DNA from: Neptuniibacter marinus
GTDB taxonomy: Bacteria > Pseudomonadota > Gammaproteobacteria > Pseudomonadales > Balneatricaceae
Reading direction: 5' to 3'
Assembly: GCF_001597725.1 (NCBI RefSeq)
Contig: NZ_LUTR01000018.1
Coordinates: 1-64,000 of the forward strand
DNA: 64,000 bases
Each line of letters starts with the position of its first letter. Position 1 is the first letter of the stretch. A program made the position numbers and the translations under genes. Shown here one piece after another: positions 25,135 through 35,183 of this stretch. The notes beneath the pieces are model-generated. The model was given only the letters and a program-made list of their open reading frames with translations. It did no database searches and was not told the DNA's origin.

Positions 25135-26613
25135 CTATAGTGAAGGTAAAATATCTTCCACGACAGTCGCTTCATCCCAGCTTGGATGGTTTGGATCCAT
25201 ATCCGCTTCTTCGCTTTGACGTTTAGCTTGACGAACTTGGATTTCCCAACGTAAGAGCTTCATATATTTTCTTATATTACTGACGTAATGAACCGGCTCA
25301 TAACCACGTGCATAACCATAACGCACAGTGTTAAAGTATTTTTCTTTTGTTAAGAGCGGTAGGTGTTGTTTCACATCGTCCCACTTGTCGGGATCTAGAC
25401 CTGCGCGACTAGTTAAAATACGTGCGTCTTCCAAATGTCCATAACCAACATTATAGCCTGCTAGAGCAAACCAAGTATGGTCCGGCTGTTTGATTCTTTC
25501 GGGGATTTTATCCATCACGCTGACGAGATAGTGAGCACCACCAATAATGCTTTGTTGAGGGTCGGTGCGATCGGTCACATCGACTTCAGCAGCCGCATCA
25601 TGAGTTAACATCATGATTCCTTTAACGCCTGTAGGGGATACCGCATCTGGATTCCAGTGGGACTCTTGATAGGCAATAGCGGCGAGTAGCTGCCAATCAA
25701 TATCAGTTTCTTGCTCAGCCATATAGAAATATTGTTCAATTTTGGGGAAACGTTCTTCCATATCCTCTTTAAAGGAAGCTGTATCGTAGAAATTTAGAGG
25801 ATTGAAACGATTAAAATATTTCTTTTTGAGCTTTTTGATTAATTCCTGTGTGGAATCAAGGGCCATAAAGCGATTAACTGAGCTTTTAAGACTTTGATCA
25901 TTGTGAGGATTGAGTATCCACGCAAGATCTTGCGGTTCATTCAGATCAAACGCTTTGTTAAGTCCGGGAAAAAATGATTTCTGAGCATCAAATGTGATGC
26001 TGTCTACAACAGTATAGTCAATCTCTTTATTGTGTAACTTCTCAAGTAACTCAACGGCTGAGTGTTCACTGCTCTCTTTCCATTTGAGTGTAGGGTGTGT
26101 TGTTTGTAATCGTGCCAGAAGTTCTGCGTGACTGCTATTTTCCAGCACTAAGATTGTTTTCTCTCTAGTAACTAAGTCATTTAAGTCTTTGGGTGCCTTG
26201 ATCCCTTTTGTTGTGCGGTAGACCACCGCAGCCGTAGTGGTGAGGAAGGGTGTTGAAAACTCGAATGCTTTTTCTCTATCATCGGTGATGGTCAGCATTG
26301 CGCCAGCAATATGCCCATTCCGAGCTTTCATGGTTGAAAAAATAGCGCTAAAACTCTCAGGTAAAATGAGTTCTAATTTTATACCTAGATGCTCTGCATA
26401 AGCTTTTGCTAAGTCATATTCGAAACCTGCGGGTTCCCCTTTTTCAATGAAATAAGTGCTAGGGGAGTTTCGGGTTACTAGTTTTAGACTACCCGATTCT
26501 ATGATGGCACCCAGTTGTGTTTTGCTATTCCAGCTTAACAGTATTGGAATACAGAACATTATAAGAATCATTAGTGCCTGTGCGACATCTTTTTTACGAC
26601 TAATATCAAACAT
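25135..26613 (-). CDS. mltF: Membrane-bound lytic transglycosylase MltF
   Basis: MltF cleaves peptidoglycan glycan strands non-hydrolytically, leaving 1,6-anhydro ends. The protein (492 aa) has an N-terminal membrane anchor or signal (LMILIMFCIPILLSW), a solute-binding-protein-like domain (about 35-275; LVTRNSPSTYFIEKG and LGIKLELI) that regulates activity in the family, and an SLT catalytic domain (about 295-440). The latter has AAIAYQESHWNPDAVSPTG, holding the catalytic glutamate, and GIMMLTHDAA. Position upstream of divergent purL is the same as in Pseudomonas and E. coli. No lipobox is evident, unlike E. coli MltF, which may be inner-membrane or periplasmic here. Confidence 0.94.
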   Translation of the reverse strand: MFDISRKKDVAQALMILIMFCIPILLSWNSKTQLGAIIESGSLKLVTRNSPSTYFIEKGEPAGFEYDLAKAYAEHLGIKLELILPESFSAIFSTMKARNGHIAGAMLTITDDREKAFEFSTPFLTTTAAVVYRTTKGIKAPKDLNDLVTREKTILVLENSSHAELLARLQTTHPTLKWKESSEHSAVELLEKLHNKEIDYTVVDSITFDAQKSFFPGLNKAFDLNEPQDLAWILNPHNDQSLKSSVNRFMALDSTQELIKKLKKKYFNRFNPLNFYDTASFKEDMEERFPKIEQYFYMAEQETDIDWQLLAAIAYQESHWNPDAVSPTGVKGIMMLTHDAAAEVDVTDRTDPQQSIIGGAHYLVSVMDKIPERIKQPDHTWFALAGYNVGYGHLEDARILTSRAGLDPDKWDDVKQHLPLLTKEKYFNTVRYGYARGYEPVHYVSNIRKYMKLLRWEIQVRQAKRQSEEADMDPNHPSWDEATVVEDILPSL

Positions 26614-26721
26614 ACGGTTGCTTTTCTGGTATCCAGTGCACTGTTTCTGTAAAATTCAAAGCCTATTTTTCTCCTGTAACTACTGCCTAATATTGGCAGC
26701 TATCACGAGGCTCTATTAGAG

Positions 26722-29700
26722 ATGCTGGCACTGCGCGGAGCACCTGCTCTTTCTGCTTTTCGTCATGAAAAGTTACTATCTGGTATTCAGTCAAAGGTTC
26801 CTGCCGTTACGGGCTTGTATGCTGAATTTATGCATTTTTTCGATCAGTCACAAGCTTTATCGGAAAATCAGCAGCAAGTACTTGAGCGTATTTTACGTTA
26901 TGGACCTAAAGCGGAGGCTCAAGATCCTTCCGGTAAACTGTTTCTGGTAGTGCCCCGTCCAGGCACAATATCGCCTTGGTCATCTAAAGCTACTGACATT
27001 GCGCATAACTGTGGTTTAACCTCAGTTAAGCGTTTAGAGCGTGGTATTGCTTATTATGTTAGTACATCTTCAGACCTTTCGGACACTGATTTTGATTTAG
27101 TAAAATCAGAACTATTTGACCGAATGGTTGAAGCGGTTTTACCTAGTATAGATGATGCAGCCTCGTTATTTATAGAAGAGGCACCTAAGCCTTTAACGGT
27201 TGTCGATATTTTGTCGGGTGGTCGTGACGCTTTAGTTACAGCAAACGCTGAACTTGGCTTGGCATTGGCAGATGATGAAATTGATTATTTAGTTGATAGC
27301 TTTATAGAGCTCAAACGTAATCCAACCGATGTGGAGCTAATGATGTTTGCGCAAGCAAACTCAGAGCATTGCCGTCATAAAATTTTCAATGCCTCTTGGG
27401 ATATCGATGGCGAAGCTCAAGATAAATCGTTGTTTGCGATGATTCGTAACACCAATGAGCTAGGTGGTGATAATGTATTGTCAGCTTATAAAGACAATGC
27501 GGCTGTTATGGCAGGTAGTAAAGCTGGGCGTTTTTTCCCAACGCCCGAAGGTAAGGAATACGCATATAATCAGGAAGATATTCAGATCCTGATGAAAGTC
27601 GAAACCCATAATCACCCCACAGCAATTGCACCTCACTCAGGCGCTGCAACAGGTTCTGGCGGTGAGATTCGTGATGAAGGTGCGACAGGTAAAGGCTCTA
27701 AACCTAAAGCAGGTTTGACAGGGTTTACAGTTTCCGATCTAAATATCCCAGGTTTTGAACAGCCTTGGGAATCAAAATACGGCAAACCTGACCGTATCGT
27801 TACACCACTCGATATTATGCTAGAAGGTCCTATAGGTGGAGCGGCATTTAATAACGAATTTGGTCGTCCAGCCTTAACCGGTTATTTCCGTACATTTGAG
27901 CAGAAAGTAAATGGTGCAGCGGGTGAAGAAGTCCGTGGTTACCATAAACCGATTATGATTGCCGGTGGCTTAGGTAATATTCGTGATAGCCATGTTGAAA
28001 AAGGCGAGATTCCTGTCGGCGCCAAGCTTATCTGCTTAGGTGGCCCCGCTATGCAAATTGGTTTAGGTGGCGGTGCGGCATCATCTATGTCTTCTGGAAC
28101 TTCTTCTGCTGATTTAGATTTTGCATCGGTTCAACGAGATAACCCAGAATTAGAGCGCCGTTGTCAGGAAGTGATAGATCAATGCTGGCAGCAGGGTGAT
28201 GAAAACCCGATCGCATTTATTCATGATGTAGGAGCCGGTGGTTTATCAAATGCGTTTCCTGAGCTGGTAAAAGACGGCAATCGTGGCGGTAAATTTGGAT
28301 TACGTAATATTAATAATGATGAACCAGGCATGTCGCCATTGGCAATCTGGTGCAACGAAGCGCAAGAGCGTTATGTAATGGCGGTTGCTCCGAGTGACTT
28401 AGCTCGTTTCGAAGATATTTGTAAACGTGAGCGCTGCCCGTATGCCATTGTAGGTGAAGCGACAGAAGAGATGCACCTAACCTTAGGTGATACTCATTTT
28501 GAGAATAACCCAGTAGATCTGCCGATGAATGTTCTTTTTGGTAAGCCGCCAAAAATGCACCGTTCGGTTGAGCGTGTTGAGTATCAGGTGCCTGATTTTG
28601 ATACCAGCGCGATTGATCTTAAAGAGGCTGCAGAACGGGTGATGAAACTACCTTCAGTCGCTTCTAAGTCATTCCTAATCACCATAGGAGATCGTTCGAT
28701 TACGGGTCAAGTTGCTCGTGATCAAATGGTAGGCCCATGGCAGGTCCCTGTTGCTGATTGTGCAGTGACTACAGCATCGTTTGATACTTATGCGGGCGAA
28801 GCTATGGCAATGGGTGAGCGTACACCGCTTGCGCTAGTAGATTCTCCTGCGTCAGGCCGTATGTCGATTGGTGAAACGGTTACTAATATGGCCGCGGCTA
28901 GAATTGGTGAGCTTAAAGATATTAAGTTATCTGCAAACTGGATGTGTGCTGCGGGCCATCCTGGTGAAGATGAAAAGCTTTACGATACGGTGAAAGCGGT
29001 AGGTATGGAGTTATGCCCAGCCTTGGGGATGACTATTCCTGTTGGTAAAGACTCTATGTCTATGCGTACAGTATGGAATGATGAGGGCGAAGATAAATCA
29101 GTGACAGCGCCTATGTCATTAGTGATAACTGGTTTTGCGCCTGTGCTTGATGTGCGCAAAACGTTGACTCCTCAATTACGTACTGATAAAGGTGAGACAG
29201 ACCTTATTTTGCTCGATTTGGGCGAAGGTCAAAACCGTATTGGTTTGTCTGCCTTAGCTCAAGTTTATAATGAAGTGGGTCAAAAGGTTCCTGATGTAGA
29301 GCAGCCTGAACTGCTAGTTGCATTTTTTGCAGCGATTCAAGAGTTGAGTGAACAAGGCTTACTACTGGCTTACCATGATCGCTCTGATGGTGGTTTATTT
29401 GCCACAGTGGCAGAGATGGCGTTTGCAGGTCGAACAGGTCTCGATATTAACCTTGATATGTTAGCTGCTGAGAAGAGTGAGCTGGCAGCCGCGCTATTCT
29501 CTGAAGAGTTGGGTGCAGTTGTTCAGGTTAAACGCGATGATCTTGATGTTGTATTGACTGAATTGAATGCGGCGGGTCTAGGTGATGTTACTCAAGTGAT
29601 CGGTTCTCTTAATTTGGATGATGAATTGCGCTTCCATTTCGATGAGGAAGAGATTTATTCTGAACGTCGTATCCAGTTACAGCACTGGTGGGCAGAGACC

Positions 29701-30624
29701 TCTTACAAGATCCAGTCATTACGTGATAACTCGGAATGTGCGCAACAAGAGTTTGACAGTATTAATGATAAAGAAAACCCAGGTTTGCATACCTCATTAA
29801 CATTTGATCAAAATGAAGATGTAGCCGCACCCTTTATTAATACAGGCACTCGTCCACAGATGGCTATTATCCGTGAGCAAGGAGTGAATGGTCAGATAGA
29901 GATGGCTGCTGCATTTGATAAAGCAGGTTTTGCTGCGATAGATGTGCATATGAGCGATATTTTGTCGGGTCGCGTTGCATTGGATCAGTTTAAGGGTTTA
30001 GTGGCTTGTGGCGGCTTCTCTTATGGTGATGTGCTAGGCGCTGGTGAAGGTTGGGCGAAATCGATTTTGTTCAATGAGCGAGCCCGTGAACAGTTCCAGA
30101 CGTTCTTTGCCAGAGAAGATACCTTCTCGTTAGGTATCTGTAATGGTTGTCAGATGCTTTCTAACTTACATGAATTGATTCCAGGTTCTGATTTGTGGCC
30201 GCATTTTGTGCGTAATGTGTCGGAACAGTTTGAAGCACGTGTTGCTATGGTTGAAGTTCAAGAATCGGATTCTATCTTCCTACAGGGAATGGCTGGTTCT
30301 CGTATGCCGATCGCGATCGCTCATGGGGAAGGACGTGCTGAGTTTAAAGATGCTAATCATTTAGCTGGCTTGCAGAGCTCGAATGCTGTTGCGCTACGTT
30401 ATGTGGATAACTATGGTCAGCAAACAGAAGCTTATCCAGCGAATCCAAATGGTTCTCCAGCAGGTATTACTGGTGTGACGACGACTGATGGTCGTGTAAC
30501 TATTATGATGCCACATCCGGAGCGTGTGTTCCGTACAGTCACAAATAGTTGGGCGCCTGATGAATGGGCTGAAGATGGTGCGTGGATGCGTATGTTCCGA
30601 AATGCACGAGTGTGGGTCGGGTAG
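26722..30624 (+). CDS. purL: Phosphoribosylformylglycinamidine synthase PurL
   Basis: PurL converts FGAR to FGAM with glutamine and ATP, the fourth step of purine synthesis. The 1300-aa length is that of the large proteobacterial form (E. coli 1295), with all domains fused. These are the N-terminal PurS-like part ([19 protein letters not shown] start), two AIRS-type ATP-binding halves ([10 protein letters not shown] and [19 protein letters not shown]) and the C-terminal glutaminase with nucleophile in [11 protein letters not shown] near 1145 and the MPHPERVFR segment. ATG at 26722; the mltF gene is divergent. No PurR box was recognised. A strong terminator follows. Confidence 0.98.
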   Translation: MLALRGAPALSAFRHEKLLSGIQSKVPAVTGLYAEFMHFFDQSQALSENQQQVLERILRYGPKAEAQDPSGKLFLVVPRPGTISPWSSKATDIAHNCGLTSVKRLERGIAYYVSTSSDLSDTDFDLVKSELFDRMVEAVLPSIDDAASLFIEEAPKPLTVVDILSGGRDALVTANAELGLALADDEIDYLVDSFIELKRNPTDVELMMFAQANSEHCRHKIFNASWDIDGEAQDKSLFAMIRNTNELGGDNVLSAYKDNAAVMAGSKAGRFFPTPEGKEYAYNQEDIQILMKVETHNHPTAIAPHSGAATGSGGEIRDEGATGKGSKPKAGLTGFTVSDLNIPGFEQPWESKYGKPDRIVTPLDIMLEGPIGGAAFNNEFGRPALTGYFRTFEQKVNGAAGEEVRGYHKPIMIAGGLGNIRDSHVEKGEIPVGAKLICLGGPAMQIGLGGGAASSMSSGTSSADLDFASVQRDNPELERRCQEVIDQCWQQGDENPIAFIHDVGAGGLSNAFPELVKDGNRGGKFGLRNINNDEPGMSPLAIWCNEAQERYVMAVAPSDLARFEDICKRERCPYAIVGEATEEMHLTLGDTHFENNPVDLPMNVLFGKPPKMHRSVERVEYQVPDFDTSAIDLKEAAERVMKLPSVASKSFLITIGDRSITGQVARDQMVGPWQVPVADCAVTTASFDTYAGEAMAMGERTPLALVDSPASGRMSIGETVTNMAAARIGELKDIKLSANWMCAAGHPGEDEKLYDTVKAVGMELCPALGMTIPVGKDSMSMRTVWNDEGEDKSVTAPMSLVITGFAPVLDVRKTLTPQLRTDKGETDLILLDLGEGQNRIGLSALAQVYNEVGQKVPDVEQPELLVAFFAAIQELSEQGLLLAYHDRSDGGLFATVAEMAFAGRTGLDINLDMLAAEKSELAAALFSEELGAVVQVKRDDLDVVLTELNAAGLGDVTQVIGSLNLDDELRFHFDEEEIYSERRIQLQHWWAETSYKIQSLRDNSECAQQEFDSINDKENPGLHTSLTFDQNEDVAAPFINTGTRPQMAIIREQGVNGQIEMAAAFDKAGFAAIDVHMSDILSGRVALDQFKGLVACGGFSYGDVLGAGEGWAKSILFNERAREQFQTFFAREDTFSLGICNGCQMLSNLHELIPGSDLWPHFVRNVSEQFEARVAMVEVQESDSIFLQGMAGSRMPIAIAHGEGRAEFKDANHLAGLQSSNAVALRYVDNYGQQTEAYPANPNGSPAGITGVTTTDGRVTIMMPHPERVFRTVTNSWAPDEWAEDGAWMRMFRNARVWVG

Positions 30625-30641
30625 GTCTTAACGGTATTATT

Positions 30642-30670
30642 AAAAAGGTGGCGATGTGCCACCTTTTTTT
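30642..30670 (+). terminator. Terminator after purL
   Basis: GGTGGC (30647-30652) pairs with GCCACC (30658-30663), flanked by AAAAA on the left and seven T on the right. The left A run also allows action on the converging minus-strand gene. Confidence 0.9.
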
Positions 30671-30702
30671 GTGGCTGTAATCAATTGGAAATAATTTGTT
30701 CG

Positions 30703-31137
30703 CTAAGGACGAACGTAAAAATAGCCCTGTTGCTGCAAATGTACGATTTCAGGTAAGCCTGCTTGCACAACATCTTCAGCTTCAACTTCATACAGATCTT
30801 CTCGGGTAACATTGAAACCGTCTAGGCTGTTGCGACAAATAATGAACTGAACATCACTTAAACGTAAAGAATCTAGAGCTATCTGTTTTGCGTCATCCTG
30901 GCTGGCTTCAATAAAATATTTAATGGCTGGGCCATGAATAACTGCTTTAACGGTGATGTGCTCTTCGCCTAGCTGGTTTATATGATTCGCGATATTAGAA
31001 AAGGTCGCAGAGATACGTTTCGGATCATCGTAATTTATATGATAAACGACTTTTTGATCGGCATACTCTTCAGCAGAAAAGGAATAGCAGCTGATAAGTA
31101 AAAAGAAGAAAGGAATAGCGTTTGTTAGTATTTTCAT
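30703..31137 (-). CDS. Exported DsrE-family protein
   Basis: A signal peptide (ILTNAIPFFFLLISCYSFSA, residues 3-22) leads a DsrE/DsrF-like domain of about 120 residues: VVYHINYDDPKRISATFSNI, HITVKAVIHGPAIKYFIEA and VQFIICRNSLDG. The single cysteine in FIICRNS is at the place where DsrE-type sulfur carriers have theirs, so a periplasmic sulfur-handling role is possible. Many exported family members have no known function. ATG at 31137. Its upstream neighbour ompA-like gene has its own terminator, so this gene is probably transcribed alone. Confidence 0.78.
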   Translation of the reverse strand: MKILTNAIPFFFLLISCYSFSAEEYADQKVVYHINYDDPKRISATFSNIANHINQLGEEHITVKAVIHGPAIKYFIEASQDDAKQIALDSLRLSDVQFIICRNSLDGFNVTREDLYEVEAEDVVQAGLPEIVHLQQQGYFYVRP

Positions 31138-31161
31138 GATCAGCCTTATATTTATTGTTAT

Positions 31162-31193
31162 AAAAAAGGCACCTTTTTAAAAGGTGCCTTTTT
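31162..31193 (-). terminator. Terminator after the OmpA-like gene
   Basis: AAAGGCACCTTTT and AAAAGGTGCCTTT form a long A/T-rich hairpin with a one-base centre; on the minus strand a run of T follows. It lies between the OmpA-like stop (31221) and the DsrE-like start (31137). Confidence 0.85.
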
Positions 31194-31220
31194 AGCAACA
31201 AAGTACGCTGACTTTACCGC

Positions 31221-31826
31221 TTATTTTGTACCAGAAATCTCAACTTCTACACGACGGTTAGCGCGTAGGCAGTCTACAACGTTAGTGCCACGTAGGCCTT
31301 CACATGATTTAGCTGGAGCATTTTCGCCCATGTAACCAGTGCTGATAGCAGAAGCGCTTACGCCGCCTGCTTGTAGTGCTTCAGAAACTGCGTTTACACG
31401 CTTCTGAGAAAGCGCATCGTTATATGCACTTGCACCGATACGGTCAGCATGACCAACAAGTTTCACGCTAGTTACTTCTTTAAGAGAGTTAACATAGCTA
31501 GAAATATCGCTTACGTCGCCAGGGTTAGAGCTATCAAAGTCAAAATACACAATGTGTTTCTCAACAGTGCTCATTAACTTAGGTGCTGGAGCTGGAGCTG
31601 GAGCTGGAGCCGGAGCTTCTGCTATTGGGGCTTTGTAGCCTTCACAACCTTCGATTGCATCAGACTCTTCCCAGAAACCGTGGCGCCAGCATCCGCCAGT
31701 ACCTGTTTTCCATACTGTAGATGTTTTTGATTCATCCCAGTAGCCTGCGTTCTCTGGGTGAGCTTGAGCACCTGTTGCTAGGCCCATAGCGAGTACTAAG
31801 CCAGAAGCGATTGCGAATTTTTTCAT
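31221..31826 (-). CDS. Short OmpA-family outer membrane/peptidoglycan-binding protein
   Basis: The 201-aa protein has a signal peptide (LVLAMGLATGAQA, cleavage near residue 22) but no beta-barrel. Residues 25-65 carry W and C pattern VWKTGTGGCWRHGFW...GCEGY, seen in short OmpA-like proteins of proteobacteria and likely holding one disulfide. An APAPAPAPAPA linker (about 70-82) leads to an OmpA C-terminal domain (about 88-200) with the peptidoglycan-binding pattern VKLVGHADRIGASAYNDALS and RRVEVEISG. It probably tethers the envelope to peptidoglycan. The linker is encoded by tandem hexamers (31585-31614). ATG 31826 follows AGGA. Confidence 0.87.
   Translation of the reverse strand: MKKFAIASGLVLAMGLATGAQAHPENAGYWDESKTSTVWKTGTGGCWRHGFWEESDAIEGCEGYKAPIAEAPAPAPAPAPAPKLMSTVEKHIVYFDFDSSNPGDVSDISSYVNSLKEVTSVKLVGHADRIGASAYNDALSQKRVNAVSEALQAGGVSASAISTGYMGENAPAKSCEGLRGTNVVDCLRANRRVEVEISGTK
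31585..31614. repeat. Hexanucleotide tandem repeat in the OmpA-like linker
   Basis: Four exact GCTGGA units and one GCCGGA unit encode the Ala-Pro linker. Each unit adds two residues without changing the frame, so slippage would alter linker length only. Confidence 0.7.
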
Positions 31827-32068
31827 TTTAGCTGTCCTTGAAATACGATTTGGATTCTGTAGTTAGGAATAATAAGAAATAATCTAGTTATTACAACTCT
31901 TCCTACCTTAACCTAGGATAAATAGCAGAAAAATAGTCATATTTTTGGACTAATTGCTTACTTATACACTCATAAGGCAACACTTAACTAAGTCTACTTT
32001 TTCTACTTGTAGATAAACTCTTAGTCTTTAGTTCATAGTTGTAACTAAGATTATAGCGCTCTTATGTA

Positions 32069-32368
32069 CTAGGGTAGTACTTTTTTATACGGCTTAACAG
32101 TAACTTTTTTGTAAACACCTGCTGTAATGTAAGGATCTTCGTCCGCCCATTGTTGTGCGTCAGCTAATGATGGAAACTCAGCAACGACTAAACTGCCTGT
32201 AAAACCCGCAGAACCGGGGTCTTCGCTATCGATAGCTGGATGAGGGCCCGCGATAAGTAATCGGCCCTCTTCGTTTAAATCTTTTAGTCGTAGTATATGC
32301 TCAGGACGTGCCGCAAGACGGTCTTCTAAGCTATTTTCTTTGTCTTCTGAAATAATGGCGTAATACAC
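32069..32368 (-). CDS. yciI: YciI family protein
   Basis: The protein is 99 aa from a GTG at 32368 that follows AAGGAAG with five-base spacing. This matches E. coli YciI (98 aa) in length and in the segments [17 protein letters not shown] and [21 protein letters not shown]. The longer frame beginning at 32443 overlaps yciB and is rejected. YciI has a ferredoxin-like dimeric fold with a conserved histidine and aspartate; a catalytic role is suspected but not established. It lies ten bases after yciB and is cotranscribed with it, as in many gammaproteobacteria. Confidence 0.88.
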   Translation of the reverse strand: MYYAIISEDKENSLEDRLAARPEHILRLKDLNEEGRLLIAGPHPAIDSEDPGSAGFTGSLVVAEFPSLADAQQWADEDPYITAGVYKKVTVKPYKKVLP

Positions 32369-32378
32369 AAGTACTTCC

Positions 32379-32933
32379 TTAGTTATTTGAATCGTTGCTT
32401 TCTGTATTATCAATATGGCGTGAAAGGTAGACACCTTGAGCAATGATAAAAATCACAGTGAGACCTAGCATGCCAAATAGTTTAAAATTGACCCAAGTCT
32501 CCTCGCTGAAAGAGTAGGCGACAAAAAGGTTGAGTGCACCCATTGCTAGGAAAAAAACAACCCAAGCAATATTGAGTGTGCGCCAAGCAAAATGTGGTAA
32601 GGATAGGTTGCTTCCCATTAGGCGCTCTATAATCGTTTTGCTTCCGATAAATTGGCTACCAAGGAATGCTAAGCCAAACAACCAATTTACGACGGTTGGT
32701 TTCCATTGAATAAAAGTTTTATCTTGAAAAATAACAGTGGCACCACCAAGGATCACGACCAAGGCTAAAGTTACCAACTGCATTTTTTCAATCTTATGTG
32801 TGCGAATCCATGTATATAGCATCTGTAAAAGCGTTGCCGGTATCAGGATCGCTGTTGCTAAAATTATGTCATTAGTCGTTTTATATACGATAAAAAAGAT
32901 AATGATTGGTAAAAAATCTAATAAAAGCTTCAT
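32379..32933 (-). CDS. yciB: Inner membrane-spanning septation protein YciB (IspZ family)
   Basis: This 184-aa protein has five predicted membrane segments starting with [16 protein letters not shown], and the family motifs [20 protein letters not shown] and [22 protein letters not shown]. YciB is needed for normal septation and envelope integrity in E. coli and Shigella. Length is close to the family norm (179). ATG at 32933. It is divergent from rnm with 71 bases between, which must hold both promoters. Confidence 0.92.
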   Translation of the reverse strand: MKLLLDFLPIIIFFIVYKTTNDIILATAILIPATLLQMLYTWIRTHKIEKMQLVTLALVVILGGATVIFQDKTFIQWKPTVVNWLFGLAFLGSQFIGSKTIIERLMGSNLSLPHFAWRTLNIAWVVFFLAMGALNLFVAYSFSEETWVNFKLFGMLGLTVIFIIAQGVYLSRHIDNTESNDSNN

Positions 32934-33004
32934 AGCAGCCTTGATCTAGTTAGTTAAAGTTGGATTATAAGGTTGCTGGAGCTTTATATAAACAGTGAAT
33001 AAAT

Positions 33005-33841
33005 ATGGAATTGCCTAAATACGATTTACATTGCCATACAACCGCGTCTGATGGGGCTCTTGAACCGCTGGTTTTATTGGAGCGTGCTAAGCAGAAGCAG
33101 ATACAGATTTTAGCGATTACTGATCATGATACGCTGGCGGGGATTCGTCAGTTTACTGATCAAGATCTGGAAGGTATTCAATTGATTCCAGGTGTTGAGT
33201 TGACGTGTGCTTGGAATCAAAGAGTTTTGCATATTGTCGGTTTAGGGTTGAATGTCGACTCTGAAGAGCTTCAGGGCTATCTATCCAATCTTGCTGAGCT
33301 TAGATTAGCACGGGCAAGAAAGGTGGCAGATCAACTAATCTCAATGGGTCTTCCCGATCTTTATCAGGCGGCTAAAGAGAAAGGTGGCGATGGTGTTATT
33401 GGTCGTCCGCATTTTGCTCAAGTCATGTTTGAACAAGGTCTAGTGAGTTCTGAACAGCAAGCGTTTAAAAAATATTTGGGTGTAGGTAAAAAAGGCGATG
33501 TTAAAATGGAGTGGCCTTCGCTTACGGAAGCTTTAGCCGTTATTAAAAATGCGGGAGGTGTTTCAATCTTAGCTCACCCAACTAAATATAAAATGACATT
33601 TACAAAACTGCGTGGTGCGATTAATGATTTCACTGATGCGGGGGGGGATGGAATTGAGGTCTCATATCCGGGTATGACACCAGATCATCATTTTCAGTTA
33701 CTTCGAATCGCTAAAGAAAAAAATATGATGATTTCTGCCGGCAGTGATTTTCACTCTCCTAATCATACTTGGACCGATTTAGGGAAATACCCACCCTTAA
33801 AAAGTGACGAGAATCATGTATTGAATTATTTGTTAAATTAA
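33005..33841 (+). CDS. rnm: PHP-domain 5'-3' exoribonuclease/phosphatase (RNase AM)
   Basis: The 278-aa protein begins with the PHP metal motif YDLHCHTTASDG near residues 6-17, followed by ITDHDTLAG, ARPHFAQVM-like GRPHFAQVM, SILAHPTKY and SAGSDFHSPNHTW, which together supply the trinuclear metal site. It corresponds to E. coli YciV/RNase AM, which matures the 5' ends of 5S, 16S and 23S rRNA and cleaves 3',5'-nucleoside bisphosphates. ATG at 33005 has a weak ribosome binding site. The neighbour yciO, 82 bases downstream, follows it also in E. coli. Confidence 0.9.
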   Translation: MELPKYDLHCHTTASDGALEPLVLLERAKQKQIQILAITDHDTLAGIRQFTDQDLEGIQLIPGVELTCAWNQRVLHIVGLGLNVDSEELQGYLSNLAELRLARARKVADQLISMGLPDLYQAAKEKGGDGVIGRPHFAQVMFEQGLVSSEQQAFKKYLGVGKKGDVKMEWPSLTEALAVIKNAGGVSILAHPTKYKMTFTKLRGAINDFTDAGGDGIEVSYPGMTPDHHFQLLRIAKEKNMMISAGSDFHSPNHTWTDLGKYPPLKSDENHVLNYLLN

Positions 33842-33923
33842 CTAGGCTCGCTAGGTGCGTAAGTTTATATAGATAAGTTATAATATAAAAAATATTATTA
33901 TTGAATGATTAGCTAGGTAAATT

Positions 33924-34544
33924 GTGAGTCAGTTTTTTCAAATCCATCCTGAAAATCCTCAATCGCGTTTGATAAATCAGGCCGTTGAGATTATCAAAAA
34001 AGGTGGGGTTGTTATTTACCCTACAGATTGTGCTTATGCTTTAGGTTGTCATCTTGGTGATAAAAAAGCATTAGAGCGTATTAAAAGAATACGTCAGTTG
34101 GATGATAAACATAATTTCACATTGGTGTGTCGTGATTTAAGTGAAATTAGTACCTATGCAAAAGTAGAAAATACTAATTATCGATTATTAAAATCTCATA
34201 CGCCGGGTGCTTTTACTTTTATTCTAAAAGCAACGTCGGAAGTACCAAGACGTCTTCTACATCCAAAAAGAAGAACTATTGGTATTCGAGTACCGGATAA
34301 TCCTATTACTTTGGCGCTGACTGAAGCTTTAGGTGAGCCTATTATGAGTACATCGTTAATTATGCCAGGCGATGAAATGCCGCTAATGGATCCTTATGAA
34401 ATGCGCCAGCTGCTTCAAAATCAGGTGGATCTTATTATAGACGGTGGCTATTGTGGTTTAGAGGCGACAAGTGTTGTTAATTTAGTTGAAGATGTTCCGG
34501 AGGTTATTCGACAAGCGGCTGGTGATACGAGTAGCTTCTCATAA
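33924..34544 (+). CDS. yciO: Sua5/YrdC-family protein YciO
   Basis: The 206-aa product is highly similar in plan to E. coli YciO (206 aa): MSQFFQIHPENPQSRLINQA at the N-terminus, GGVVIYPTDCAYALGC, RRTIGIRVPDNPI and PIMSTSLIMPGDE. The family makes threonylcarbamoyl-AMP for tRNA t6A37. YciO has such activity in vitro, but TsaC is the main enzyme in cells. The start codon is GTG 33924 with AGG nine bases upstream. The context is rnm-yciO-hns-rluB. Confidence 0.92.
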   Translation: MSQFFQIHPENPQSRLINQAVEIIKKGGVVIYPTDCAYALGCHLGDKKALERIKRIRQLDDKHNFTLVCRDLSEISTYAKVENTNYRLLKSHTPGAFTFILKATSEVPRRLLHPKRRTIGIRVPDNPITLALTEALGEPIMSTSLIMPGDEMPLMDPYEMRQLLQNQVDLIIDGGYCGLEATSVVNLVEDVPEVIRQAAGDTSSFS

Positions 34545-34627
34545 ATAAAATATTACTCTTAATACTTGATTAATTATTATCTATAAAGATAATTACTCTG
34601 TGTTATTTAATTCGATGAGTAGTAGAG

Positions 34628-35020
34628 ATGTCTGATTTTTTAAAAATATTAACGCGTAAAAATTCTCTTCGTAAGCAGTGTCAGGAATTAAGTGTTGCTG
34701 AACTAGAAAAAGTAATTTCAGATTTAACTGTTATTGCTGATGATCGTCGTGAAGAAGAAGCAGCGATTCAGGCAGCTGAGCAGGAAAAACTTGAGAAAAT
34801 TGAAGCAATTCGCCAAAGCATGTTAGATGCGGGTGTGGATATGAATGATCTTATGGGTATGATTGGTGATGTTGCGGCACCGAAAAAGAAGGTTCAACCA
34901 AAATATCGTGTTGTAGATGATGCAGGTGTTGAACATGAATGGTCTGGGCGAGGTCGTACACCATTGGCTTTTCAGGCTTATTTTGAAAAAGGATTTACTA
35001 AAGACGATTGCTTAATTTAA
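34628..35020 (+). CDS. H-NS family nucleoid-associated protein
   Basis: The 130-aa protein has the two-part H-NS layout. Residues 1-75 form a charged coiled coil (LRKQCQELSVAELEKVISDL, then EEEAAIQAAEQEKLEKIEAI) for dimerisation. The C-terminal DNA-binding part, about 90-130, has PKYRVVDDAG and the core AT-hook-like loop WSGRGRTPLAF (GRGRTP at 107-112), equivalent to GQGRTP of E. coli H-NS. It would bind A+T-rich DNA, silence genes and shape the chromosome. The surroundings (33.8-35.2 kb) are themselves A+T-rich, fitting self-repression. Many Pseudomonas-like relatives have scpA-scpB in this interval, while E. coli has yciQ. A terminator follows. Confidence 0.88.
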   Translation: MSDFLKILTRKNSLRKQCQELSVAELEKVISDLTVIADDRREEEAAIQAAEQEKLEKIEAIRQSMLDAGVDMNDLMGMIGDVAAPKKKVQPKYRVVDDAGVEHEWSGRGRTPLAFQAYFEKGFTKDDCLI

Positions 35021-35048
35021 TTATCTTGCGATGGTCTTTGTAATTAAG

Positions 35049-35078
35049 AGCCCTTTCCTCTGCTGAAAGGGCTTTTTT
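35049..35078 (+). terminator. Terminator after the H-NS family gene
   Basis: AGCCCTTTC (35049-35057) pairs with GAAAGGGCT (35065-35073), followed by six T residues. Confidence 0.9.
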
Positions 35079-35183
35079 GTTAGTTATTCTTTCTGTTTTT
35101 TATTATAAATAATTACTTTTATTTTAAAATGCATATTTGTAATGCTGTTTGTAAGTATTTAAATAAATTCTTAGGTGCGTCAT

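Noticed and set aside
31585-31614. Short tandem repeat as a CRISPR-like array
   Set aside because: Units are six bases without spacers and lie inside a coding linker. No direct repeats with regular unique spacers were seen anywhere in the window.
32369-32443. Longer yciI start overlapping yciB
   Set aside because: The extra 25 residues match no YciI; the GTG at 32368 has a well-placed AAGGAAG and gives the usual 99-aa length.
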